Origin: Desulfobacteraceae bacterium
Lineage (GTDB): Bacteria; Desulfobacterota; Desulfobacteria; Desulfobacterales; UBA5616
DNA length: 64,000 nucleotides
Direction: 5' to 3'
Assembly: GCA_013791935.1 (NCBI GenBank)
Contig: VMSV01000067.1
Coordinates: 1 to 64,000 of the forward strand
The notes below the pieces were generated by a model. That model was not told the origin of the DNA. It ran no database searches and saw nothing but the letters and a program-made list of their open reading frames with translations. Both the position numbers and the translations under genes were made by a program. This document shows positions 28,261 through 38,460 of this stretch, piece by piece; position 1 is the first letter of the stretch; each line of letters starts with the position of its first letter.

Positions 28261-29799
28261 TCAGGAGCCATCCATTCTGTTTTGCAGGTTGAAAGAAGCC
28301 CCCTGGTGATCTCTTTTTAAATGAAAATTCATCCAGGAGGAGGTTTTGTTCAATTCCCACATTCGCGGAGGAACCCACTCTCCTGCCATCTCCCCGGTGC
28401 TGCCGAGGATGGAAAGTCTTAAATAAGCCATGAACCATAGACAGTTTTTGTCCGGATACACCTCGCATCTACCGTTGCGACTTCCTCCGCAGGGACCGTT
28501 TCGGGTATGCTTGGGACATTTGGATTCCGGACAGAGAAAGCCGGCATGCTGTATTCCGCAATCCCCGCAGCTTTGGCAGGATAGAAGCAATTTCTTGAAA
28601 GCATCTTCCATGCATTTCAACCCGAAGGTGGCCGGACGGCTTTTATCGATCCATTGGCACAGGTTTTTGTTGAAATCGGCAAGGAAAGACGCTCGGCTGA
28701 AAAACAACTGGTGGAGCCCATGCATCAGCCTGAAATGAAACTGATGACATACCCCTGGCCCGGAGGTCTGTTGCGGAACCGTTTGATCCATTGATAGACC
28801 CGTACTCGGGTCTTTTTCAAAAAGATAGTCTTGGTCATCCATGGGGTAATCGAATTCAGGTAAAAAACTTCGCCATTGGTCCTCGATCTCGCCTAAGCGG
28901 TCTATCATCCGCTTTACGGTGATGAAATTCCGGTGGACCCCTCCGATGTGAATTCCTCGATACCCCAACCCTTTTACAATGGCGGCAAGCTTGGCCGCCC
29001 GCTCAATGGCCGCAAAATACCCATTCCTTTTGTTCTCCGCCCATTCTTTTTTAATGATGTCCAACAAATCCGAGTGAACCACAGCACCCGGCACTTTTCC
29101 GGAATTCATTACCTTTGCGGAACGGGGCGTAAGCATGTAGATGGATGCGATGACTGGAATATTGATTTGAAACAGCTTTTGAATACGAATCAATTCCTCG
29201 AACTTCCGTGCATCATACCCAAGTTGAGTAATCATGAATTTAGCGCCGGATGAAGTTTTTTTGCACAATTTAAAATACTGGGCATAGGCTTCAGCTTCGG
29301 TCCACTTAAAGGGTGACACCGCACATCCCGGAAAAATAAGGCTGGAATTACCTTTTTTGATGGATTTCTCGTTTAACGCGGAAAACAGGGAAAGCAAATG
29401 GGTGGAATCCAGATCAAACACCGGAGCACTTTGACCCCCAAACCCCTTTCCCGAATAATCTCCGGTCAATGCAAGGATATTGGTCATGCCCATGCGCATG
29501 AGTTGTAAAGCCCGGCTCTCCATGCCGGCCCGGTTCATGTCCCGGCAGGTAAAATGAATGATCACATCCATGTTGTTATGTAAAATTTCGCTGCCCAGAA
29601 CATCCGGGCTCAGGGACGGGTTGCCTCCCGGGTTGTCGGTGATGGTCACCGCAGACAAGCGCCCATCCTTCCGGGCACCCTCAGCCAGCTCCAATACCGC
29701 GTCAATGGATCGGCCCGAGGATTCGGCCTTGGGCACCAGCTCCATGGTGATGATGAATTTTTCGGGGTTACGGATATCTTTTTGAAACTGGGTTGTCAT
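28261..29799 (-). CDS. metF: MetF-type methylenetetrahydrofolate reductase fused to a Cys-rich MetV-like domain
   Basis: MTTQFQKDIRNPEKFIITMELVPK...; C-terminal CQSCGDCGIQHAGFLCPESKCPKHTRNGPCGGSRNGRCEV. Confidence 0.85.
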   Translation of the reverse strand: MTTQFQKDIRNPEKFIITMELVPKAESSGRSIDAVLELAEGARKDGRLSAVTITDNPGGNPSLSPDVLGSEILHNNMDVIIHFTCRDMNRAGMESRALQLMRMGMTNILALTGDYSGKGFGGQSAPVFDLDSTHLLSLFSALNEKSIKKGNSSLIFPGCAVSPFKWTEAEAYAQYFKLCKKTSSGAKFMITQLGYDARKFEELIRIQKLFQINIPVIASIYMLTPRSAKVMNSGKVPGAVVHSDLLDIIKKEWAENKRNGYFAAIERAAKLAAIVKGLGYRGIHIGGVHRNFITVKRMIDRLGEIEDQWRSFLPEFDYPMDDQDYLFEKDPSTGLSMDQTVPQQTSGPGVCHQFHFRLMHGLHQLFFSRASFLADFNKNLCQWIDKSRPATFGLKCMEDAFKKLLLSCQSCGDCGIQHAGFLCPESKCPKHTRNGPCGGSRNGRCEVYPDKNCLWFMAYLRLSILGSTGEMAGEWVPPRMWELNKTSSWMNFHLKRDHQGASFNLQNRMDGS

Positions 29800-29878
29800 G
29801 AAAATCACCTTTTTCAAATGGATTCGACAGGTTTTATGGAACGGGTCATGCCTCTTTTTGATGATTCACAAACGGAAC

Positions 29879-30505
29879 CTATTTAGACTTTCCGATTAAA
29901 AAGATCCCGTAGGTCGCCAGAAGGTCGGGGAGGACCTTAACCACCCGGCCCTTTCCATGTCCCGTATGAATGGCGGATTCTTTGAGAATATGAAAACCGA
30001 CTTTTTTTGAATACGCCCTGAAATCCTTCATGGTAATGACGCGGATATTGGGCGTATTGTACCATTCATAAGGCAGCTCCGAAGTAACGGGGGCTTTGCC
30101 TTTTGTCAGCAGTTGATAACGGGCCTGCCAATGGCTGAAGTTCGGAAAACTTACCACTGCCTTTTTTCCGATACGAAGCAGGGATTGAAGCAGTGTCGAG
30201 GGTTCATACACCTGCTGAAGGGTCTGGCTTAAAACCACATAATCAAAGGCATCGTCTTTATAATCGATGATTTCAACATTGATATCCCCCTGGATCACGG
30301 ACAACCCCTTTTCAATGCATTTGGCTGCTTTGGCTTCATTCTTCTCTATGCCCGAGCAAACCGCCTGTTTGTATTTTTTAAGGGAATACAACAGCTCGCC
30401 TTCCCCGCAACCCAGATCCAGAACCTTGCTGAACGGATCAATCCATTGGGCGATGACGTTTAAATCAAAGCGAAGATGATCAGGAGGAGATTTCTGAATA
30501 AGCAC
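29879..30505 (-). CDS. metW: Methionine biosynthesis protein MetW
   Basis: [29 protein letters not shown]...[12 protein letters not shown]; next to metX. Confidence 0.92.
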   Translation of the reverse strand: MLIQKSPPDHLRFDLNVIAQWIDPFSKVLDLGCGEGELLYSLKKYKQAVCSGIEKNEAKAAKCIEKGLSVIQGDINVEIIDYKDDAFDYVVLSQTLQQVYEPSTLLQSLLRIGKKAVVSFPNFSHWQARYQLLTKGKAPVTSELPYEWYNTPNIRVITMKDFRAYSKKVGFHILKESAIHTGHGKGRVVKVLPDLLATYGIFLIGKSK

Positions 30506-31703
30506 TTGAAAGAAATCCTTTGATGATGTCGGTTTGTCTGTTTAAAGGCAGAAGAAATGCATCATGCCCGCAATCCGCCTCAATTTCACAAAAGCTCACA
30601 TCCAGGCCGTTTTTCTTCAGCGCCTGGGTGATATCCCTGGACTGAAAAGTCGGATACAGCCAGTCGGAAGTAAATGAGATCACTAAAAATCTTGATTTTA
30701 CTTTCTCAAAAGCCTTCACCAGTGATCCGGAACCATACTGGCGTTTAAGATCAAAGTAATCGGCAGCCTTTGTGATATACAAAAAAGAATTGGCATCGAA
30801 ACGATCCACGAATTTCTTCCCCTGATGCCGAAGATAGTTTTCCACCTGAAAATCGGCGTCGAAATTAAAGGAAAAATCTTCCTTATTCTGCAAGCGACGA
30901 CCGAATTTCTGACGCATGGATTCGTCGGATAGATAGGTGATATGACCGATCATTCGCGCCACGGCCAGCCCTGCGTCCGGCTTGGTCCCGGCATAATAAT
31001 CACCGTGATTCCAATTCGGGTCGGCCATGATGGCCTGGCGGGATACCTCATTAAAAGCAATGGACAAGGCGGAATGTCTGGTGGTGGTTGCAATGGGAAT
31101 GGCTGAAACCACCCTTTCCGGGTACTGAATGCACCATTCCAGCACCTGCATTCCACCGATGGAACCCCCGATGACGCAAAAGAGTTTTTTGATTCCCAAG
31201 TGATCGATCAGGGCTTTTTGCGCTCTCACCATGTCACCGATGGTGACGAATGGAAAATTCAGTCCAAAGGGTTTGGATTCATCGGGATTGGGCGAGGAGG
31301 GTCCGGTGGATCCCATGCAACTTCCCAGAATATTTGAACAGACCACAAAAAATCGATGAGTGTCTATTCCTTTTCCTGGTCCGATCATGAAATCCCACCA
31401 CCCTGGCTTTGAATCATCGTCATGGTAAACACCCGCGGCATGGGAATCTCCGGACAGAGCATGGCAGACCAGAATGGCATTGTTTTTTTCAGGACCCAGC
31501 CTGCCATAGGTTTCATAGGCAATGGTTATGGGACCCAGTTTGCCGCCGCTGTCTATGGGCATCCCATGGGGCGGTTCGGCAAAGGTGAAGTATTTTTTCT
31601 CCACCAGTCCAACGCTGATGGCGTTGGGATCATCTTGAATGGTTTGGCTCCTTATTTTATAGGTTTTCAAAAGCCTGCTCCAGGTCGCTGAGGATGTCGT
31701 CAA
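30480..31703 (-). CDS. metX: Homoserine O-acetyltransferase (start uncertain)
   Basis: [33 protein letters not shown]...[12 protein letters not shown]...GHDAFLL. ORF start overlaps metY; an internal GTG start is likely. Confidence 0.93.
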   Translation of the reverse strand: MTTSSATWSRLLKTYKIRSQTIQDDPNAISVGLVEKKYFTFAEPPHGMPIDSGGKLGPITIAYETYGRLGPEKNNAILVCHALSGDSHAAGVYHDDDSKPGWWDFMIGPGKGIDTHRFFVVCSNILGSCMGSTGPSSPNPDESKPFGLNFPFVTIGDMVRAQKALIDHLGIKKLFCVIGGSIGGMQVLEWCIQYPERVVSAIPIATTTRHSALSIAFNEVSRQAIMADPNWNHGDYYAGTKPDAGLAVARMIGHITYLSDESMRQKFGRRLQNKEDFSFNFDADFQVENYLRHQGKKFVDRFDANSFLYITKAADYFDLKRQYGSGSLVKAFEKVKSRFLVISFTSDWLYPTFQSRDITQALKKNGLDVSFCEIEADCGHDAFLLPLNRQTDIIKGFLSSAYSEISS

Positions 31704-32943
31704 GGTGCTCTATGCCAATGGAAAGCCTTATGAGATCCGGTGTCAGACCCCCTTCAACCTGATCATTTTCAGACAATTGGGAATGGGATGTTGAAGCAGG
31801 ATGCAAGGCAAGACTCTTGGCATCCCCCACATTGGCCAGATGTGAAAACAGTTTTAATCGTTCTATCCATCGAGCACCCTGGTCTTTTCCTCCCTTAATG
31901 CCGAAAACCACCATTCCTCCGAATCCTTTTTTCAGATATCGACTGGCCACCGTATAGGCCGGATCATCAGGCAGTCCCGGATATCTGACCCACGCGACCC
32001 TGGAATGGGATTTTAAAAACCTCGCCACCTCCAGGGCATTTTGCGAGTGCCGTTCCATTCGCAAAGGAAGGGTTTCAATCCCCTGGAGAAAGATCCAGGC
32101 ATTGTCCGGCGAAATGCAGGCCCCAAGATTTCTTAAGGGCACGAGACGCATGCGCAGAATGAATGCAAGGGGATTGTCTTCTCCCAGATCAAAGGCAAAA
32201 CGAAGCCCCCCATAGCTGTCATCCGGTTCATTGAAGAGCTTGAATTTGGGGTCCTGCCAGTTGAATTTTCCGGAATCGATGACAATACCGCCGATGCCAG
32301 TTCCGTGCCCCCCGATCCATTTGGTCAGAGAGTTCACCACAATATCAGCCCCGTGATTGATGGCTTGCAGAAGGTACGGGGTGGTGAACGTCCCGTCCAC
32401 AATAAGGGGAAGGTTGTACTCTTTGGCAATGGCGCTCACCGCCTCGATATCGGTAAATCCCAGGGCTGGATTGCCAATGGTCTCCATAAAAATCGCCCTG
32501 GTTTTTGCGGTAATGGCCCGTTTGAAATTTTCCGGTTCTTCAGGGTCGACAAATCGAGTGTGAATGCCGAACCCGGGAAGGATGTTATTGAACATGGTGT
32601 GGGTTCCGCCATAAAGGTTGTTGGCGGAAACGATTTCATCTCCAGCCCGGCAGATGTTGATGATGGCATAATGAATCGCTGCCGTGCCTGAAGACAGGGC
32701 GAGCGCTCCTGCCCCGTTTTCCAAAGCCGTCATTCTTTTTTCCAGAACATCCTGGGTGGGATTCATCAAGCGTGTATAAATATTTCCCGGCTCTTTGAGA
32801 GAAAACAGATTGGCCGCATGGCCGGTGTCTTTGAAAACATAGGATGAGGTTCTGTAAATCGGCACAGCCCGCGACAACGTGATGGGATCAGGGGTGTGGC
32901 CTGCATGCAGACAGAGGGTCTCAAAATTGGGCTTTCGGGTCAT
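31657..32943 (-). CDS. metY: O-acetylhomoserine sulfhydrylase (Cys/Met PLP enzyme)
   Basis: [14 protein letters not shown]...RTSSYVF...[12 protein letters not shown] (PLP Lys). Confidence 0.92.
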   Translation of the reverse strand: MTRKPNFETLCLHAGHTPDPITLSRAVPIYRTSSYVFKDTGHAANLFSLKEPGNIYTRLMNPTQDVLEKRMTALENGAGALALSSGTAAIHYAIINICRAGDEIVSANNLYGGTHTMFNNILPGFGIHTRFVDPEEPENFKRAITAKTRAIFMETIGNPALGFTDIEAVSAIAKEYNLPLIVDGTFTTPYLLQAINHGADIVVNSLTKWIGGHGTGIGGIVIDSGKFNWQDPKFKLFNEPDDSYGGLRFAFDLGEDNPLAFILRMRLVPLRNLGACISPDNAWIFLQGIETLPLRMERHSQNALEVARFLKSHSRVAWVRYPGLPDDPAYTVASRYLKKGFGGMVVFGIKGGKDQGARWIERLKLFSHLANVGDAKSLALHPASTSHSQLSENDQVEGGLTPDLIRLSIGIEHLDDILSDLEQAFENL

Positions 32944-32976
32944 AACCTGCTCCTTTTTCTATTTGATCGCCTGTTT

Positions 32977-33906
32977 CTATGGAATTTCCTGGAAAAGGGC
33001 CGTACTTAAATAGCGCTCTCCTGTGCTGGGCAGGATCACCACAATGCATTTACCGGTTGATTCCACTCGTTTGGCGATTTTAATGGCAGCACTTACCGCC
33101 GCTCCTGAAGATATGCCGCATAAAATGCCTTCCTCCTTGGCTACCTTCCGGGCGGTTTCAAAAGCCTCCTCATCGGTGATTTGAATGACCTCGTCGATCA
33201 CGGACCGGTCCAACACCTCCGGAACAAAGCCCGCCCCGATTCCTTGAATGCCGTGGGGACCCCTGCTTCCCCCGGACAATACCGGCGACTCCGAAGGCTC
33301 CACAGCCACAATCCTCGAAGAAGGACTACGGGATCTGAGGAACTGGCCCACGCCTGTAATCGTACCTCCGGTTCCCACCCCGGCCACAAAAACATCCACC
33401 CGACCTTCCGTATCCTGCTATATTTCCTCGGCCGTGGTTTCCCGATGGATTTTCGGATTGGCCGGATTCTTAAACTGATTGGGCATGAAAGTGTTGGGTT
33501 CCATGGCCTTTATTTTTTCCGCCTCGGCAATGGCGCCAGCCATGCCCTTGGGACCGGGGGTTAATACCAGCCTGGCGCCAAGGTGGTGCAGAAGTTTCCG
33601 CCTTTCCACGCTCATGCTCTCCGGCATGGTCAGGCACAAGCGGTATCCTTTGGCAGCACAAATAAAGGCCAGAGCAATTCCCGTGTTGCCGCTGGTGGGC
33701 TCAACAATCAAGGTCTTGGCAGTGATCAGGCCTTTGGCTTCCCCGTCGCTGATCATGGCCGCACCGATCCTGTCCTTCACGCTCCCCAGAGGATTTGATA
33801 TCTCAAGCTTGACGAGTATTTCTGCGTGCAGGTCTTCGGCCATCCGGTTTAACCGCACCAGGGGCGTTTTGCCGATGGTTTGCTTGATGTTTGAATAGAT
33901 GGGCAT
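32977..33906 (-). CDS. cysK: Cysteine synthase interrupted by one in-frame TAG (33418-33420)
   Basis: N-terminal [22 protein letters not shown]...[10 protein letters not shown]...RETTAEEI, then TAG, then [24 protein letters not shown] in the same frame. Confidence 0.85.
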
Positions 33907-33923
33907 GGGAACCTCCGTTGCTG

Positions 33924-34901
33924 TTATTTATAAATCAGTTGTGGTTTGGCCAGCAGTACTGTTGTATCCGGCGGCACGGATTCGGTGATCCAGACATTCC
34001 CGCCGATCACCGAACGCGCGCCGATGCGGGTATGGCCTCCCAAAATGGTTGCGCCGCTGTAAATGATGACTTCATCTTCTATGGTGGGATGACGCTTTTT
34101 CCCCCGCAATTCTTCTCCCGCGTTCCTGGGCAAAGACAGGGCTCCCAGGGTGACCCCCTGATAAATCCGGACCTGGTTTCCGATAAAGGTGGTTTCTCCG
34201 ATGACGACACCTGTGCCGTGGTCAATGACAAAGCCCTCGCCGATTTCGGCCCCAGGATGTATGTCGATTCCGGTTTGGCCATGGGCGTATTCCGTCATGA
34301 TGCGGGGGATGAAAGGCACCCCAAGATCATTGAGCTGATGGGCCATTCGGTAGACCATGATGGCAAAAATCCCCGGGTAGCAGAAAATGATTTCATCCGG
34401 GCTTTTGGCGGCCGGATCACCTTCAAGGCAGGCTTGAACATCCAGGGCCAGCAATCTCTGGATTTCGGGGATCGCGCTTAAGAAGGACAGGGTTTTTTCA
34501 TATCCCAGTTTTTCACAATCCTGGCAGGACATGTCATATCGAAAACAGTCATGCCGAATACTGTAGGTGACCTGCTCGGAAAGCTGATCAAAAAGCACGG
34601 ACACGTCCTGACCCAGGGCATAGCTTAAATTCACGGGGTCGATTTTGGAGGAATCGAAGTACCCCGGAAAAATGACTTCCCTGAGCTTATAAATGATCTG
34701 AATCAGCTTTTCCTTTGAAAAGATCGGATGAAAATCAATGTGGGTATGGCAGGCATCATTTGTGCAACTATGAATAATCTCATCCACAATACCGGGGAGT
34801 TTTTCCCGGTAACTGGACTGGGAAGCCGCTTCCGTTTTGCAAGTTGATTTCGAAGTGATCAAGCGATTGTCCGAAGGTTCATGATGGGTCATGGATATCA
34901 C
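33924..34901 (-). CDS. cysE: Serine O-acetyltransferase
   Basis: GIDIHPGAEIGEGFVIDHGTGVVIGETTFIGNQVRIYQGVTLGA hexapeptide repeats. Confidence 0.93.
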   Translation of the reverse strand: MISMTHHEPSDNRLITSKSTCKTEAASQSSYREKLPGIVDEIIHSCTNDACHTHIDFHPIFSKEKLIQIIYKLREVIFPGYFDSSKIDPVNLSYALGQDVSVLFDQLSEQVTYSIRHDCFRYDMSCQDCEKLGYEKTLSFLSAIPEIQRLLALDVQACLEGDPAAKSPDEIIFCYPGIFAIMVYRMAHQLNDLGVPFIPRIMTEYAHGQTGIDIHPGAEIGEGFVIDHGTGVVIGETTFIGNQVRIYQGVTLGALSLPRNAGEELRGKKRHPTIEDEVIIYSGATILGGHTRIGARSVIGGNVWITESVPPDTTVLLAKPQLIYK

Positions 34902-36085
34902 CTTGATAGGTCATGGGATGGATCCCGGGTTTGATTCCAGAACGGAGACAAGGCTCTGAGCCGATCAATAATTGGCGGCATTTTTTCAATGACAAAATTG
35001 ATCTCATCCTCGGTGGTTCGTGTGCTGAGACTGAATCGGATGGAGCCGTGGGCTGCAGTGAACGGAACCCCCATGGCTCGAAGCACATGGGAAGGCTCCA
35101 GGGAACCGGAAGTGCAGGCCGAGCCCGAGGACGCGCAGATGTTCAATTCATTGAGCATGAGGAGAATGGACTCCCCTTCAATAAATTCAAAATCGATGGA
35201 AAGGGTGTTGGGCAAACGATTCGCTCCCTTCCCGTTCACAAGGGTATTGGGGATTTGACGCACCAAGGCTTCTTCGAGTTTATCCCGCAATCTTTTCACG
35301 GTGGTATTCATTTCTTTGAGATGATCCCTTGCCAGATCCGCGGCGATTCCCAATCCGACCATCGAGGCTGCATTTTCCGTTCCGCCCCGCCGGCCTTTTT
35401 CCTGATGCCCGCCGATTAAAAATGGGGAGAACTTGGTTCCCTTCCGGACATAAAGCACACCGATGCCTTTGGGCGCGTGAATTTTATGGCCGGACAGGGA
35501 AAGCATATCCACCGGAATACGGCTGAGATCCATGGGGATTTTACCCACGGCCTGCACGGCATCCGTATGGAATACAATACCTTTCTTTTTTACAAGTTCC
35601 GCGATTTCTTCAACGGGAAAGATCACTCCGGTTTCATTGTTTGCCCACATGATGCTCACCAGGGCCGTATCGTCGGAAAGCTGGTCCTTTAAAAATTCAA
35701 TGTCCAATTCACCGTTCTGGTCCACAGGCACATAGCTCACCCGGTAGCCGTTTTTTGAAAGATGTTCGCAGAGGTTTTTGATGGCCGGATGTTCCACCCG
35801 GCTTGTGATCACATGCTTTTTTCCGGGATTGGAACGGAGGGCCGACCAGATGGCCGTGTTGTCGCTTTCGGTTCCACAGCTTGTAAAAATAATTTCCCGA
35901 GGAGTCGCACCCAAAAGATTCGCAACCCTTTCCCGGGCGGTTTCTATCTCCCGACCCACCCTGCCCCCAAAGGTGTGCATGCTGGAAGGATTGCCATAAT
36001 GGTCTGAAAAATACGGAAGCATGGCATCCAAAACTTCCCGGGCCACACGGGTGGTGGCATTGTTGTCCAGGTAAACAAGCGTCAT
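34898..36085 (-). CDS. nifS: Cysteine desulfurase
   Basis: MTLVYLDNNATTRV...SLSGHKIHAPKGIGVLYVRKG...SSGSACTSG. Confidence 0.94.
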   Translation of the reverse strand: MTLVYLDNNATTRVAREVLDAMLPYFSDHYGNPSSMHTFGGRVGREIETARERVANLLGATPREIIFTSCGTESDNTAIWSALRSNPGKKHVITSRVEHPAIKNLCEHLSKNGYRVSYVPVDQNGELDIEFLKDQLSDDTALVSIMWANNETGVIFPVEEIAELVKKKGIVFHTDAVQAVGKIPMDLSRIPVDMLSLSGHKIHAPKGIGVLYVRKGTKFSPFLIGGHQEKGRRGGTENAASMVGLGIAADLARDHLKEMNTTVKRLRDKLEEALVRQIPNTLVNGKGANRLPNTLSIDFEFIEGESILLMLNELNICASSGSACTSGSLEPSHVLRAMGVPFTAAHGSIRFSLSTRTTEDEINFVIEKMPPIIDRLRALSPFWNQTRDPSHDLSR

Positions 36086-36912
36086 GATTTTACCTCCTCA
36101 ACCACCAAATCGTTTTTAACGAATTCTCTTAATTTGGTTTCCACATAATGCTTCAAAGTAACCTGGGAGGCACTGCAAGAGGCGCAGTTTCCTTTCAACT
36201 TTACATAAACCGTATTCTTGTCCACATCCACCAGCTCAATATCTCCCCCGTCCTTTTTCAGCGCAGGCTTGATCTCACGCTCCAGAGTTTCTTCAATCAT
36301 GCGGATCTTCTGAAGATTGGTCATGATCACCGGTTGGATCGGGACCAGAGAGGGCGTATGCGAAATACTATCGATAATGTCCTGGATTTTTTCATGGCAA
36401 TTGCCGCACCCGCCCCCGGCTTTGGTGTAGTTGGTCACCTCTTCCACGGTGGTTAAATGGTTCTCAAGAACAGCCTGTTTAATTTCAAGGTCTGTTACGC
36501 CGAAACATTCACAAACGATCCGGCCTTCAGTCTGCTTTTCCGGCTCGCCTCGATAATGGGAAATGGCCTTGTGGAGAGCATCTTTCCCCATGACCGAGCA
36601 ATGCATTTTTTCATTGGGAAGCCCGCCGAGATAATCAGCAATGTCTTCATTGGTTATTTTTTCAGCATCTTCCAGGGAAAGCCCCTTGATCATTTCCGTC
36701 AGGGCCGAAGAAGAGGCGATGGCGCTGGCGCATCCGAAGGTTTGGAACTTTGCATCGTTGATTTTGTGGTTTTGATCCAGCTTGAAGGTGAGTTTTAATG
36801 CATCTCCGCAGGCCAGGGATCCGACTTCTCCGATTCCGTCATAATCTACTATAACACCCACATTGCGAGGGTTAAGAAAATGATCTTTAACTTTTTCCGT
36901 ATACTCCCACAT
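36082..36912 (-). CDS. nifU: Fe-S scaffold NifU (IscU + BFD-type [2Fe-2S] + NifU C-terminal domain)
   Basis: NPRNVGVI...FQTFGCASAIASSS...CECFGVTD...CGNCH...GDIELVDVDKNTVYVKLKGNCASC. Confidence 0.94.
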   Translation of the reverse strand: MWEYTEKVKDHFLNPRNVGVIVDYDGIGEVGSLACGDALKLTFKLDQNHKINDAKFQTFGCASAIASSSALTEMIKGLSLEDAEKITNEDIADYLGGLPNEKMHCSVMGKDALHKAISHYRGEPEKQTEGRIVCECFGVTDLEIKQAVLENHLTTVEEVTNYTKAGGGCGNCHEKIQDIIDSISHTPSLVPIQPVIMTNLQKIRMIEETLEREIKPALKKDGGDIELVDVDKNTVYVKLKGNCASCSASQVTLKHYVETKLREFVKNDLVVEEVKS

Positions 36913-36926
36913 GAATACCTCTCCTT

Positions 36927-37568
36927 TCAGAATCGAGGGTTGATGATTTCATTCATTCCGAATCGAGCAAGGACCTGCCCGAATCGCTCTCCGTTTTTAC
37001 CTTGCATCTTATAAAAAGAAATACATTTACTCAATATGGAAATCACTTCTTCCTCATTGTAAATACCGGGAAGTTCCGTGCCAAGCTTCGGACGCCTCCC
37101 AAGCTTCCCGCCCACCTGAATCCTGAACCCTTTTTCTCCAATGGCCAGGGTGTGGGTGGGGCAGATTTTCACACACTGACCGCATCGGACGCACAATTCA
37201 AGGTCAATGACCGGATGTTTAAATTCGGTGTTTATGGCAATTGCATTTTCTTTGCAGTTGACGGAGCACGCTTCACAGGCATTGCATGGAATATCCACAA
37301 TCTTCGGCAGAATGGCCCCGATAATTCCGAGGTCTTTGATTTGAGGTCTGGAACACGCATTGGGGCAATCAGAAACCGATGTCTTGAACTCATGATGATA
37401 TTGTATGGGCTCTTGAGTCTGTTCCTGAAAGAACCCAAGAAGGTTTTCAGCTTCGAAACCCTTAACGATCAGTTCCACAAGATGTCCGGTTTCCAGGATG
37501 CGATTCGGGCATTTGGCGCCACCAAAACAGGTTTCAACACGAAACCCTTTGATTCCCATCTTTTTCAT
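36927..37568 (-). CDS. Small siroheme sulfite/nitrite reductase-like protein with ferredoxin domain
   Basis: SVSDCPNACSRPQIKDLG siroheme-type motif; CNACEACSVNCKENA and CVRCGQCVKICPTH 4Fe-4S motifs. Confidence 0.78.
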   Translation of the reverse strand: MKKMGIKGFRVETCFGGAKCPNRILETGHLVELIVKGFEAENLLGFFQEQTQEPIQYHHEFKTSVSDCPNACSRPQIKDLGIIGAILPKIVDIPCNACEACSVNCKENAIAINTEFKHPVIDLELCVRCGQCVKICPTHTLAIGEKGFRIQVGGKLGRRPKLGTELPGIYNEEEVISILSKCISFYKMQGKNGERFGQVLARFGMNEIINPRF

Positions 37569-37971
37569 GGCTGATTTTTTCCTTTATTAAATCTGATTTG
37601 ATTCCTTATCCGAATACGGAAAATAATTCTTTGACTTAAGTCAAGAATAGCGATGCTTTTTATTGCCGTGTGAGGAGAAGATGAATTTCCCATGCCGAAG
37701 GATTCAAGGATGAAGCATTATAATTTGATTACGTTTGTAAATCAACTATTTAATTCCAGTCCTACTCCTCTGATCAAATACCTCGTGCCGACTTTATTCG
37801 CTTCATCATATGCATTTGGGGAAAAACAACGAATTCTCCCTTGAATCACAGGAGCATCTGTTGTAATAAGACAAAAGTTACATTTCATTCCAAATCACAA
37901 GGAAAATCGTTCCATATTTAAAACCGCATAACATTCCGATCAAGTCAGGGTAAATAAAAAAGGAAATTCCT

Positions 37972-38427
37972 GTGAAACGAAAAAATTTCTTGGTCATATC
38001 CGCAGCGGTTCTGGCTGGATTGGGAATCCTGGCTGCGGTCGCCACCCCGAAACTTCTTTCGTTGACCTCCACTCCCCAGTTCTGCAACAGTTGCCATGTC
38101 ATGAATGAAGAATACGAAACCTGGTTCATGACCGGAATCCATAGAACCATCCAATGCATTGATTGCCACCTTCCCAACGACAATATTCTCAACCATTTGA
38201 TCTGGAAAGGGATTGACGGTACCAGGGATGTGGTTTATTTCCACACGGCCACCTATGCCGAACCCATAGAAATTTCCGAGCGGGGAAAAGGTTTTATCAA
38301 GGCCAATTGCATACGATGCCATGAAGGTATTGTATCCCGGATTGCTACGGATGACCAGGATTGCTGGTCCTGTCATAGAAGAATAAACCACAAGGCTGCC
38401 ATATTCAATTCCAGTATAACTCGATAG
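37972..38427 (+). CDS. nrfH: NrfH/NapC-type tetraheme cytochrome c
   Basis: Four CxxCH (CNSCH, CIDCH, CIRCH, CWSCH), N-terminal TM; directly upstream of nrfA. Confidence 0.92.
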   Translation: MKRKNFLVISAAVLAGLGILAAVATPKLLSLTSTPQFCNSCHVMNEEYETWFMTGIHRTIQCIDCHLPNDNILNHLIWKGIDGTRDVVYFHTATYAEPIEISERGKGFIKANCIRCHEGIVSRIATDDQDCWSCHRRINHKAAIFNSSITR

Positions 38428-38460
38428 CGGCAGACCTATTTTTCCAAGGAGCCCTTAACC

